Shown here: piece by piece, positions 8,137-14,578 of the stretch
Layout: each line of letters starts with the position of its first letter
Numbering within the stretch: position 1 is the first letter of the stretch
Assembly: GCA_002322865.1 (NCBI GenBank)
Contig: DCOH01000002.1
Coordinates: forward strand, 114,887 to 130,891
From: Sphingobacterium sp. UBA1575
GTDB lineage: Bacteria > Bacteroidota > Bacteroidia > Sphingobacteriales > Sphingobacteriaceae
Direction of reading: 5' to 3'
Length of the DNA: 16,005 bases
The notes under the pieces: model-generated
Databases searched by the model: none
What the model was told of the DNA's origin: nothing
The model's input: the letters and a program-made list of their open reading frames with translations, nothing else
Position numbers and translations under genes: made by a program

Positions 8137-8420
8137 TTCATCTGTAAAGTCTTCTTCCGTTTAACCTGTTTACGAGCATTAAAGCTTTTATAAAGCCCGA
8201 ATCCAGCAATAATTACCCACATGGAATTGGAAGTGATATTGGGCAGATCCCTAAAATATAATGCGCTTGTCACTAATCCCAGTCCACCAACAATGTTGAT
8301 CATTTGATATTTCCAGGAATCAAATGAAATCAATTTAAGGTTTAACAACAAAAATCCTATTGTACAGCAAGAAACCCCAATCCAGCCAATTAATGCTACA
8401 AAATTCTCCATATTCATCAT
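8133..8420 (-). CDS. Small membrane protein, CBU_0592 family
   Basis: This is a 95-residue integral membrane protein. Three hydrophobic stretches lie at about 6-28 (FVALIGWIGVSCCTIGFLLL), 38-56 (QMINIVGGLGLVTSALYF) and 62-78 (ITSNSMWVIIAGFGLY), followed by a basic cytoplasm-type tail (KSFNARKQVKRKK). The pattern of a leading GWIG, then WKYQ-IN-GGLGL-SALYF, then MWVIIAGFGLYK matches what I recall of the CBU_0592-like small membrane proteins, which have no known function. The start codon could be either of the ATGs at 8420 and 8417 or the one at 8411. The stop (TAG, 8135-8133) overlaps the tetR stop on the other strand. It does not share a promoter with tetR, and nothing ties it functionally to the susC locus. 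Confidence 0.8.
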   Translation of the reverse strand: MMNMENFVALIGWIGVSCCTIGFLLLNLKLISFDSWKYQMINIVGGLGLVTSALYFRDLPNITSNSMWVIIAGFGLYKSFNARKQVKRKKTLQMN

Positions 8421-8480
8421 CTCTTCAGTTTTAAATAAACCAAAATAACCTTTAACCTTTTCGTTGGAGTGAAGGCTGTA

Positions 8481-8500
8481 TTAAGTTTTCTTAAACTTAA
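8481..8500. repeat. 8-bp inverted repeat (hairpin)
   Basis: TTAAGTTT (8481-8488) and AAACTTAA (8493-8500) are perfect complements around a TCTT loop. A second palindrome, CTGAAATTTCAG (8501-8512), directly follows. Both are AT-rich, so they may be an operator or a fold near the 5' side of the small membrane gene, or chance. Confidence 0.45.
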
Positions 8501-8537
8501 CTGAAATTTCAGGGTATCAAATCAAATTTACTTCGCT

Positions 8538-8651
8538 CCGAAACCATAGTGAAAGCATGGTGAAAGTATGTAAATCCTATGTTGAGCATATAAAAACATG
8601 CTTTAACAATGATTTAACCATGATTTCACAGCGAAATCATCGTTTTACCAT
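8538..8651. repeat. Inverted array of 11-bp units, consensus CATGnTTTnAC
   Basis: On the plus strand, head-to-tail units CATGCTTTAAC (8597), AATGATTTAAC (8608) and CATGATTTCAC (8619) run in exact 11-base register, with a further CATCGTTTTAC at 8638. The reverse complement of the left part gives CATACTTTCAC (8570-8560), CATGCTTTCAC (8559-8549) and a weaker TATGGTTTCGG (8548-8538). The two arms 8545-8570 and 8597-8622 are complementary at 20 of 26 positions across a 26-base loop. Inside the right arm, ATGATTTC (8620-8627) and GAAATCAT (8633-8640) form a perfect 8-bp hairpin. Confidence 0.75.
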
Positions 8652-8741
8652 AGGAAAACATAAGATTTTTGGGTCGGCAACCCAAGAATTACATACAATA
8701 AATTTTCAATTTAATAATTGTTTTTTGAGATTACCTAGAAA

Positions 8742-8775
8742 CGAAAAAAGGTGCCTATAAAAGACACCTTTTCTA
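8742..8775 (-). terminator. Rho-independent terminator of gcvP
   Basis: AAAAGGTG (8746-8753) and CACCTTTT (8765-8772) form an 8-bp stem with an 11-base loop. On the minus strand the hairpin is followed by a run of six T (8749-8744), and it lies 26 bases after the gcvP stop codon. It can also fold on the plus strand, but no plus-strand gene precedes it. Confidence 0.85.
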
Positions 8776-8798
8776 ATAAAATTTTATTTTACCTAAGC

Positions 8799-11672
8799 TT
8801 ATGCTTCCGCGTAAGCTTCGATTGGAGGACAAGAACATATCAAGGTTCTATCTCCTTGAGAATCATTTACTCTACCTACAGAAGGCCAGAATTTATTCAC
8901 TCTCAAATATTCGATTGGATAAGCTGCAGTCTGACGAGAGTAAGGTCTATCCCACTCATCACCTGTCACTACGCGCGCTGTATGTGGCGCATGCTTAAGT
9001 ACGTTGTCTTTTTGATCAGCCTCGCCATTTTCAACCGCAGCAATTTCTTTACGGATAGCGATCAAGGCATCACAGAAACGATCTAATTCTGGTTTAGATT
9101 CCGACTCGGTTGGTTCAACCATTAAGGTCCCTGCCACAGGGAAAGAAACCGTTGGAGCATGGAATCCATAGTCCATTAAACGTTTTGCGATATCCGCTAC
9201 TTCAATACCTACGTTTTTGAAAGAACGACAATCCAAGATCATCTCGTGCGCACAACGACCGTTGGCACCCGCATACAATACCGGATAGTGTTGCTCTAAA
9301 CGAGCTTTGATATAGTTGGCATTTAAGATCGCTGTTTTGGTAGCTTCTGTCAGGCCTTCTCCGCCCATCATCGCGATGTAGGCATGAGAGATAACCAAGA
9401 TGGAAGCCGAACCGAATGGTGCCGCAGATACTGCGGAAATACCTTCCTCACCAGAGATCTCAATAACCTCATGGTTCGGTAAGAATGGTACCAAGTGTGC
9501 TGCCACACCGATTGGACCCATACCAGGACCACCACCACCATGTGGAATACAGAAGGTTTTGTGTAGGTTCAAGTGACAAACGTCTGCGCCAATATAACCT
9601 GGGCTGGTCAATCCAACTTGCGCATTCATGTTCGCACCATCCATATATACCTGACCACCATTTTCATGGATGATATTACAGATCTCTACGATCGGCTCTT
9701 CAAATACACCGTGGGTAGATGGATAAGTCACCATTAGGGAATTCAACTTCGCAGCATGCTCGGTAGCTTTTGCCTTCAGGTCTTCCACATCAATGTTTCC
9801 GCGATCATCACATTTTACCACAACCACTTTCAATCCTGCCATAGAGGCAGATGCAGGGTTGGTTCCGTGTGCCGAAGCAGGGATCAAACAGATATCTCTA
9901 TCAAAATCTCCGCGGCTATGGTGGTAAGCACGGATAACCATTAATCCAGCGTATTCACCTTGTGCACCAGAGTTTGGTTGGAAGGACATTTTAGCAAATC
10001 CGGTGATCTCACACAACCAATCGTTCAATTCGTTGATCAATTGCATGTAACCACTTGTTTGGTCAACCGGAGCAAATGGATGCAGACCACCAAAACGAGC
10101 CCATGTTACAGGAACCATTTCCGTAGTTGCATTCAATTTCATGGTACAAGATCCCAAAGGAATCATAGAATGGCATAAAGAAAGATCCTTCGCTTCCAAT
10201 GACTTGATGTAACGAAGCATCTCACTTTCAGAATGGTAGCTGTTGAAAACAGGGTGGGTAAGGTATTCTGAAGCACGCTCTAGGTTCTCCGGAATAACCT
10301 CCTCTAATTCGTTTACAAAGCTCTGAACATCCACTTCGTTCAAGGACTTGCCAGTTACCTTAGCAAATACTTTGACGATGGTTTCCACATCTTGGAAAGT
10401 AGTCGTTTCGTCGATGGAGATTCCTACGGTACCTTCGCCATAGAAGAAGTTCAATTCGTTGTTCAACGCTTCAGACTTCAACGCTACAAACTGATCCGCT
10501 ACATCGAAACGTAAGGTATCGAAGTAAGCTTCGTTGGTTTGTTTATAGCCCAATGCTTGGATGGCTTTAGAAGTCAAACGAGCAAGGTCATGGATTCTAG
10601 ATGCAATGTTCTTAATGCCTTTTGGACCGTGGTAAACCGCGTAGAAAGAGGCCATAATTGCCAATAATGCCTGTGCTGTACAGATATTGGAAGATGCCTT
10701 ATCTCTGCGGATATGTTGCTCACGGGTCTGTAGAGCCATACGCAAAGCGTATTCCCCATTCGAATCAGAGGTTACCCCGATGATACGACCAGGAATGTTA
10801 CGTTTGAAACTATCTTTTGTAGCAAAGAATGCCGCATGAGGCCCACCAAAACCCATTGGTACACCAAAGCGTTGGGAGTTACCTACCACCACATCTGCTC
10901 CCCATTCTCCTGGAGGCGTCAATAGCGCTAATGACATCAGATCGGTAGCAACACAGATCGTGATGTTTTTATCATGGGCAAATGCCGTGAATTCTTTATA
11001 ATCAGCGATGGAACCATCAGCTGCTGGGTATTGGATGAAGGCAGCAAATACCTCATCGGTAAGATTTTCTACCGTAAGGTCTGCAACACGGATTTCCACA
11101 CCAAATGGAACTGCTCTTGTCTGCAATACATCCAATGTTTGTGGATAGATGTTTGGAGTAACCAAAAATACATTGGCATCCTTGTTCTTGCGTGCGCTGT
11201 ACAACATGAACATCCCTTCAGCTGCTGCTGTAGCCTCGTCCAATAAGGAAGCGTTTGCAATTTCCAATCCGGTCAGATCAGACACCATCGTTTGGAAGTT
11301 CAACAAAGCCTGTAAACGGCCCTGTGCGATCTCCGCTTGGTAGGGTGTATATTGTGTATACCATCCTGGATTTTCAAACACATTACGTTGGATAACCCCA
11401 GGAAGGATCACATCATTATACCCTTGACCGATATAAGACTTGAAAACCTTGTTCTTCTCTGCGATTTGAGCAATCTTTTCCAGGTAAGCTACTTCGCTAA
11501 GTGCTTTTGGAAGCTTTAATGCCTCTTTTTTACGAATTTGCGCTGGGACTGTCTGCTCGATCAACTCGTCCAAGGAACTCACGCCTAAAACGGTTAACAT
11601 CTCTTCTACTTGCGTAGAGCTTGGACCGTTGTGGCGATCCTCAAATTTCTCTTGGTAAAATACGTTACTCAT
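8799..11672 (-). CDS. gcvP: Glycine dehydrogenase (aminomethyl-transferring), glycine cleavage system P protein
   Basis: This PLP enzyme decarboxylates glycine and passes the aminomethyl group to the lipoyl arm of the H protein, feeding one-carbon units to tetrahydrofolate. The protein has 957 residues, the normal length of the undivided (homodimer) form. I start it at the ATG at 11672 (MSNVFYQEKFEDRHNGPS); the open frame extends 18 codons further but would overlap the promoter. The N-terminal half carries RHNGP, YIGQGYN, NPGWYTQYTPYQAEIAQGR and NASLLDEATAAAE; the C-terminal half has HPVFNSYHSESEMLRY, SMIPLGSCTMKLNAT, the LHKTFCIPHGGGGPG segment with the PLP lysine at about 705, and the closing YSRQTAAYP and VGRVND motifs. 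All these are intact. It is a single-gene unit with its own promoter and terminator; gcvT and gcvH are not in the window, and I saw no obvious glycine riboswitch in the leader. Confidence 0.98.
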   Translation of the reverse strand: MSNVFYQEKFEDRHNGPSSTQVEEMLTVLGVSSLDELIEQTVPAQIRKKEALKLPKALSEVAYLEKIAQIAEKNKVFKSYIGQGYNDVILPGVIQRNVFENPGWYTQYTPYQAEIAQGRLQALLNFQTMVSDLTGLEIANASLLDEATAAAEGMFMLYSARKNKDANVFLVTPNIYPQTLDVLQTRAVPFGVEIRVADLTVENLTDEVFAAFIQYPAADGSIADYKEFTAFAHDKNITICVATDLMSLALLTPPGEWGADVVVGNSQRFGVPMGFGGPHAAFFATKDSFKRNIPGRIIGVTSDSNGEYALRMALQTREQHIRRDKASSNICTAQALLAIMASFYAVYHGPKGIKNIASRIHDLARLTSKAIQALGYKQTNEAYFDTLRFDVADQFVALKSEALNNELNFFYGEGTVGISIDETTTFQDVETIVKVFAKVTGKSLNEVDVQSFVNELEEVIPENLERASEYLTHPVFNSYHSESEMLRYIKSLEAKDLSLCHSMIPLGSCTMKLNATTEMVPVTWARFGGLHPFAPVDQTSGYMQLINELNDWLCEITGFAKMSFQPNSGAQGEYAGLMVIRAYHHSRGDFDRDICLIPASAHGTNPASASMAGLKVVVVKCDDRGNIDVEDLKAKATEHAAKLNSLMVTYPSTHGVFEEPIVEICNIIHENGGQVYMDGANMNAQVGLTSPGYIGADVCHLNLHKTFCIPHGGGGPGMGPIGVAAHLVPFLPNHEVIEISGEEGISAVSAAPFGSASILVISHAYIAMMGGEGLTEATKTAILNANYIKARLEQHYPVLYAGANGRCAHEMILDCRSFKNVGIEVADIAKRLMDYGFHAPTVSFPVAGTLMVEPTESESKPELDRFCDALIAIRKEIAAVENGEADQKDNVLKHAPHTARVVTGDEWDRPYSRQTAAYPIEYLRVNKFWPSVGRVNDSQGDRTLICSCPPIEAYAEA

Positions 11673-11707
11673 TGTTGTATTTATTGTAACTTTTTGGAAC
11701 TGATGTG

Positions 11708-11715
11708 CAAAGATA
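11708..11715 (-). promoter_or_regulatory. -7 promoter element of gcvP
   Basis: TATCTTTG on the minus strand (11715-11708) followed by CAC is a full match to the TAnnTTTG box. It would start transcription near 11701, about 29 bases before the gcvP ATG at 11672. No good TTG lies 17-23 bases upstream, so the -33 element is weak or absent. Its position argues against the longer gcvP frame. Confidence 0.6.
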
Positions 11716-12047
11716 CGCTTTTTCACGCGAATTTCTTAACCCACAATAGGGCGCAAAACTTTTATAATTATATCAAACGATTGCGTATAATTTTATGCGC
11801 AAAACAATTTCAAACCCAATACGATACAAGAATTTTAAAAAGGCGGTTAATTCCTTGTTTTTACAGCAAAACGCTTCTTCTATTATCGTAAAACAATGTA
11901 TACCTATACTTTAAAAAAAAGACAATCAATAAACAATTTCCTTTCATTTTCGATATTGATGACCGCCCATTTTATAAAGAAATAACAGCATTAACGACTT
12001 AAAAATTAAGAATTTATAATAATATCGCCGTTTTTAATAATGATAGG

Positions 12048-12055
12048 AATCTTTG
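12048..12055 (+). promoter_or_regulatory. Possible -7 element for the deiminase-family gene pair
   Basis: AATCTTTG matches seven of eight positions of TAnnTTTG and lies 31 bases before the start codon at 12086. No convincing TTG is found at the right distance upstream, so this is only a candidate. Confidence 0.35.
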
Positions 12056-12085
12056 TTAATTTAGGCGCAAGTCAATTAAAATTTT

Positions 12086-13000
12086 ATGCTGAAACTACAA
12101 GTTAATAATGAGACAAACCGATTAAAATCTGTTATCTTGGGTATTGCCCATCAAAGTGGACCTACCCCCAAGGCCGAAGAGGCTTACGACCCCAAATCTT
12201 TGGAACATATCTTGGCTGGAACATACCCCACCGAACGTGATATGGTAGAAGAAATGGATGCCTTTAAAACGGTTCTTGAAAATTATGAGGTCAAGGTATA
12301 CCGTCCAGAGGTGATACCCAACCTCAACCAGATTTTTACCCGTGATATCGGATTCGTGATCGAAGATTATTTTATAAAATCCAATATCCTTCCCGATCGG
12401 GCTCAAGAGTGGGAAGCTATCCAATACCTGATCAAAGAAATCCCATCGGATAAGTTGGTTACCGCACCTGAAGATATCCATATGGAAGGCGGAGATGTTA
12501 TTCTATGGAACGATCATATCTTTATCGGTACCCATAAAGGAGCTGATTATGCGGATTACAATACCGCCAGGACCAACATGAAGGGTGTTGAATTTATCCG
12601 GGATCTTTTTCCGGGCAAAAAAGTAAAGGAATTCAATTTGGTTAAGTCCATGAGCAATGCCCGCGAGAATGCCTTACACCTCGATTGCTGCTTCCAACCC
12701 GTTGGCAAGTATAAAGGGATCATCTATCCAGGTGGATTTTTGGATCAGGAAGATTATACCTATCTCATCGACTTATTTGGCAAGGAAAACCTGTTCCATA
12801 TTACGGCGGAGGAGATGTACCAAATGTTCTCCAATGTGTTCTCTATCGATGAAAAGGTAGTGGTATCCGAGCAGCGGTTCACCCGTTTGAACAATTGGCT
12901 AACGGAACAGGGCTTTGTCGTGGAGCCTATTCCTTACCATGAAATCGGTAAACAAGAGGGACTTTTGCGCTGTTCAACCCTTCCTTTATGTAGAGGATAA
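12086..13000 (+). CDS. Arginine deiminase/amidinotransferase superfamily hydrolase
   Basis: This 304-residue cytoplasmic protein (no signal peptide) belongs to the guanidino-group modifying superfamily that includes arginine deiminase, dimethylarginine dimethylaminohydrolase and amidinotransferases. The pentein motifs are visible: FTRD (84-87), MEGGD (133-137, with the substrate-binding acids), ALHLDCCF (196-203, the catalytic His198 with Asp200) and LLRCSTLPL near the C-terminus with the likely nucleophile Cys296. The catalytic set looks complete, so it should hydrolyse or transfer a guanidine-type group. It is the first gene of a pair, with only 18 bases before the CtlX-like gene, so the two are probably co-transcribed. 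Which substrate it uses (arginine, methylarginine, another guanidine) cannot be told from motifs. The ATG at 12086 fits the family N-terminus, NETNRLKSVILG. Confidence 0.85.
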   Translation: MLKLQVNNETNRLKSVILGIAHQSGPTPKAEEAYDPKSLEHILAGTYPTERDMVEEMDAFKTVLENYEVKVYRPEVIPNLNQIFTRDIGFVIEDYFIKSNILPDRAQEWEAIQYLIKEIPSDKLVTAPEDIHMEGGDVILWNDHIFIGTHKGADYADYNTARTNMKGVEFIRDLFPGKKVKEFNLVKSMSNARENALHLDCCFQPVGKYKGIIYPGGFLDQEDYTYLIDLFGKENLFHITAEEMYQMFSNVFSIDEKVVVSEQRFTRLNNWLTEQGFVVEPIPYHEIGKQEGLLRCSTLPLCRG

Positions 13001-13018
13001 TTATTTTAGATATCATAT

Positions 13019-13936
13019 ATGCAAACAACGGATAGCATCTTGATGGTGAGGCCATCCAGCTTTCGAAAAAATGAAGAGACTGCGGTAAACAACTATTTCC
13101 AATCAGATGACAGTGAATCGAAACGATTGGCCGAACTGGCATTGGCCGAATTTGATAACTTCGTAAACACCTTAAAAAGTGCGGGGATAAAGGTTGTTGT
13201 TATTCAGGATGATGGCAGTAAGGATACACCCGACAGCCTTTTCCCGAACAACGTGATCTCCTTCCATAAGAACCAGGCCATACTCTATCCGATGTTTGCC
13301 GAAAACAGACGTCGTGAAAGAACATTGAACTACTTGGGAAAATTGGACAAATTGGGCTATCATTTTGAAAAACTAACGGATTACACCCATTTTGAAGACC
13401 AGAACAAATTTCTGGAAGGAACCGGTGTCCTGATCTTGGATCGCGTGAATAAACTGGCCTACTGCTCTATTTCCGACCGCGCGGATGAACAGGTGCTCCA
13501 ACAGTACGGCGAAGATCAAGGCTATCAAACCATCGCTTTCCATGCCGTTCAGTTGGTCGATGGCCAATACCTTCCGATATACCATACCAACGTGATGATG
13601 TCCATCGGGACAGCTTTCTGTTTGATCTGCCTGGATAGCATCAAGGAAGAAAAAGAAAGGCTGTTGGTTGTTGATAAGCTGAAGGAAACGGGAAAAGAAA
13701 TCATCAGCATTAGCGAAAAGCAGATGCATCAATTTGCCGGCAATATCCTGGAAGTAAAAAACACGGATGGTGAACCTTTTATCTGCATGAGTAGCCAGGC
13801 ATTTGAAGCGTTGGATGAGGAACAGATCAAGCGTTTGGAAAAGCATGGTAAAATACTGCATGCCCCGCTATATAGTATTGAAAAATATGGCGGCGGAAGT
13901 GCGCGATGCATGATGGCAGAGTTGTTCTATGAATAG
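13019..13936 (+). CDS. ctlX: CtlX-like citrulline-utilisation hydrolase (arginine deiminase-related)
   Basis: This 305-residue cytoplasmic protein is from the arginine deiminase-related branch annotated as citrulline utilisation hydrolase CtlX. Visible motifs are SILMVRPSSF (6-15), LFPNNVISFH (74-83), YPMFAENRRRER (90-101), FLEGTGVLILDR (131-142), PIYHTNVMMSIG (186-197, His189), HQFAGNILEV (237-246) and GGGSARCMMAEL (291-302), where Cys297 is the expected nucleophile. All the catalytic positions I can recognise are kept. It follows its paralogue by 18 bases and converges with the Crp/Fnr gene, whose stop lies 30 bases away; no clear terminator is seen in that gap. The pair probably acts in arginine or citrulline breakdown to ornithine. 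No ornithine aminotransferase or arginase gene is present in the window. The ctlX symbol rests on my recollection of family motifs. Confidence 0.82.
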   Translation: MQTTDSILMVRPSSFRKNEETAVNNYFQSDDSESKRLAELALAEFDNFVNTLKSAGIKVVVIQDDGSKDTPDSLFPNNVISFHKNQAILYPMFAENRRRERTLNYLGKLDKLGYHFEKLTDYTHFEDQNKFLEGTGVLILDRVNKLAYCSISDRADEQVLQQYGEDQGYQTIAFHAVQLVDGQYLPIYHTNVMMSIGTAFCLICLDSIKEEKERLLVVDKLKETGKEIISISEKQMHQFAGNILEVKNTDGEPFICMSSQAFEALDEEQIKRLEKHGKILHAPLYSIEKYGGGSARCMMAELFYE

Positions 13937-13966
13937 AACGGCGCTGCCATTAGGCTATGGTTCGGT

Positions 13967-14569
13967 TTAAAAGCTGTCTTTAGCGATCTCTCGCCTTACC
14001 CGGCTTAAGCTTTCGGGGGTGATGCCTAAATAAGAAGCGATCATCCATTGGGGAACCCGTAACAAAAGGCTTGGATAAAGCTCCATAAACTCCAGATAGC
14101 GTTCTTTAGCGGTCATCGCCAGCAAGGAGTTGATCCTTTTTTGCAGGTAATAGATACTCCGTTGCAATGACCTTTCGGTGAACATGCTGAAATCGAAATT
14201 CAGTTTACCGGCTTCTGTAAAGAAATTCGGGTGAATGAACACCACTTTGCTGGGTTCAATGGCCTTAATGAAATACAAGGAAGGTTCGTCAAAGTACATG
14301 CTGGAACGATCGGAGATCAACCAGTTTTCCGGGGCGAACTGAAGGATATGCTCCCCTCCTTTTTCATCCAGGGACAAAAACTGCAGGAGACCTTCTTCCA
14401 CGAACAGCACGGAACGGCAAACCTCGCCAGAGCGCATCACATACTGATTGTGCGAAAGCTCCTTCAGTTCAAAATACGGTTGAAGGGTTTGAAAATCAGC
14501 ATCTGTTAGGCCAGCTTTTTCACTATAATATCTATAAAAATTACTGCCTTTTAACTGTTCTTCCGTCAT
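13967..14569 (-). CDS. Crp/Fnr-family transcriptional regulator
   Basis: This 200-residue protein has a cyclic-nucleotide-binding-like beta barrel at about 20-120 (ELKELSHNQYVMRSGEV, then VLFVEEGLLQFLSLDEKGGEHILQFAPENWL), a long dimer helix at about 130-155, and a C-terminal winged helix-turn-helix (RVPQWMIASYLGITPESLSRVRRE, 171-194). The typical cAMP-contact signature is not obvious and there is no N-terminal cysteine cluster, so it is neither a classic CRP nor an oxygen-sensing FNR; this type is common in Bacteroidota and its ligand is mostly unknown. It starts at the ATG at 14569, 9 bases after the bshC stop, so it is the downstream gene of a bshC operon. A role linked to thiol or redox stress is suggested only by that neighbour. 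Confidence 0.92.
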   Translation of the reverse strand: MTEEQLKGSNFYRYYSEKAGLTDADFQTLQPYFELKELSHNQYVMRSGEVCRSVLFVEEGLLQFLSLDEKGGEHILQFAPENWLISDRSSMYFDEPSLYFIKAIEPSKVVFIHPNFFTEAGKLNFDFSMFTERSLQRSIYYLQKRINSLLAMTAKERYLEFMELYPSLLLRVPQWMIASYLGITPESLSRVRREIAKDSF

Positions 14570-14578
14570 GATAAAAAA

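Larger units (their letters stand above)
8421..8798. other. Structured non-coding region between gcvP and the small membrane gene
   Basis: These 378 bases hold no credible gene. They contain a perfect 8-bp hairpin (8481-8500), a 12-base palindrome (8501-8512), an inverted array of 11-bp units (8538-8651), a 6-bp hairpin with TTGGGT/ACCCAA arms (8669-8685) and the gcvP terminator. The promoter of the small membrane gene should lie near 8440; the best candidate, TTATTTTG (8448-8441, minus), matches seven of eight positions of a loose consensus. Confidence 0.6.
11673..12085. other. Divergent intergenic region between gcvP and the deiminase-family pair
   Basis: These 413 AT-rich bases contain the gcvP -7 box (11708-11715), a direct repeat GCGCAAAAC (11751-11759 and 11797-11805), an imperfect 20-base palindrome (11782-11801, TGCG at one end and CGCA at the other, 8 of 10 pairs matching) and a possible -7 box for the downstream gene (AATCTTTG, 12048-12055). 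Long A/T runs fill the rest. I see no RNA gene or credible small protein here. Confidence 0.55.

Noticed and set aside
8557..8760. Plus-strand open frame of 67 codons in the gcvP-downstream intergenic region
   Set aside because: It runs through the 11-bp repeat array and into the gcvP terminator; its translation shows no domain and it has no promoter I can see.
11673..11726. Extension of GcvP by 18 N-terminal residues
   Set aside because: The extension would cross the TATCTTTG promoter box at 11708-11715 and lies upstream of the family-typical MSNVFYQEKFEDRHNGPS start.
11610..11891. Plus-strand open frame of 93 codons across the gcvP start
   Set aside because: It overlaps the gcvP 5' end and promoter, and the translation has no domain or likely start signal.
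11998..12010. Palindrome CTTAA-AAA-TTAAG
   Set aside because: Short and made of A/T in a very AT-rich stretch, so likely chance.
13937..13966. Possible terminator between ctlX and the Crp/Fnr gene
   Set aside because: Only a 4-bp CCAT/ATGG pairing and no T-tract on either strand; too weak to call.
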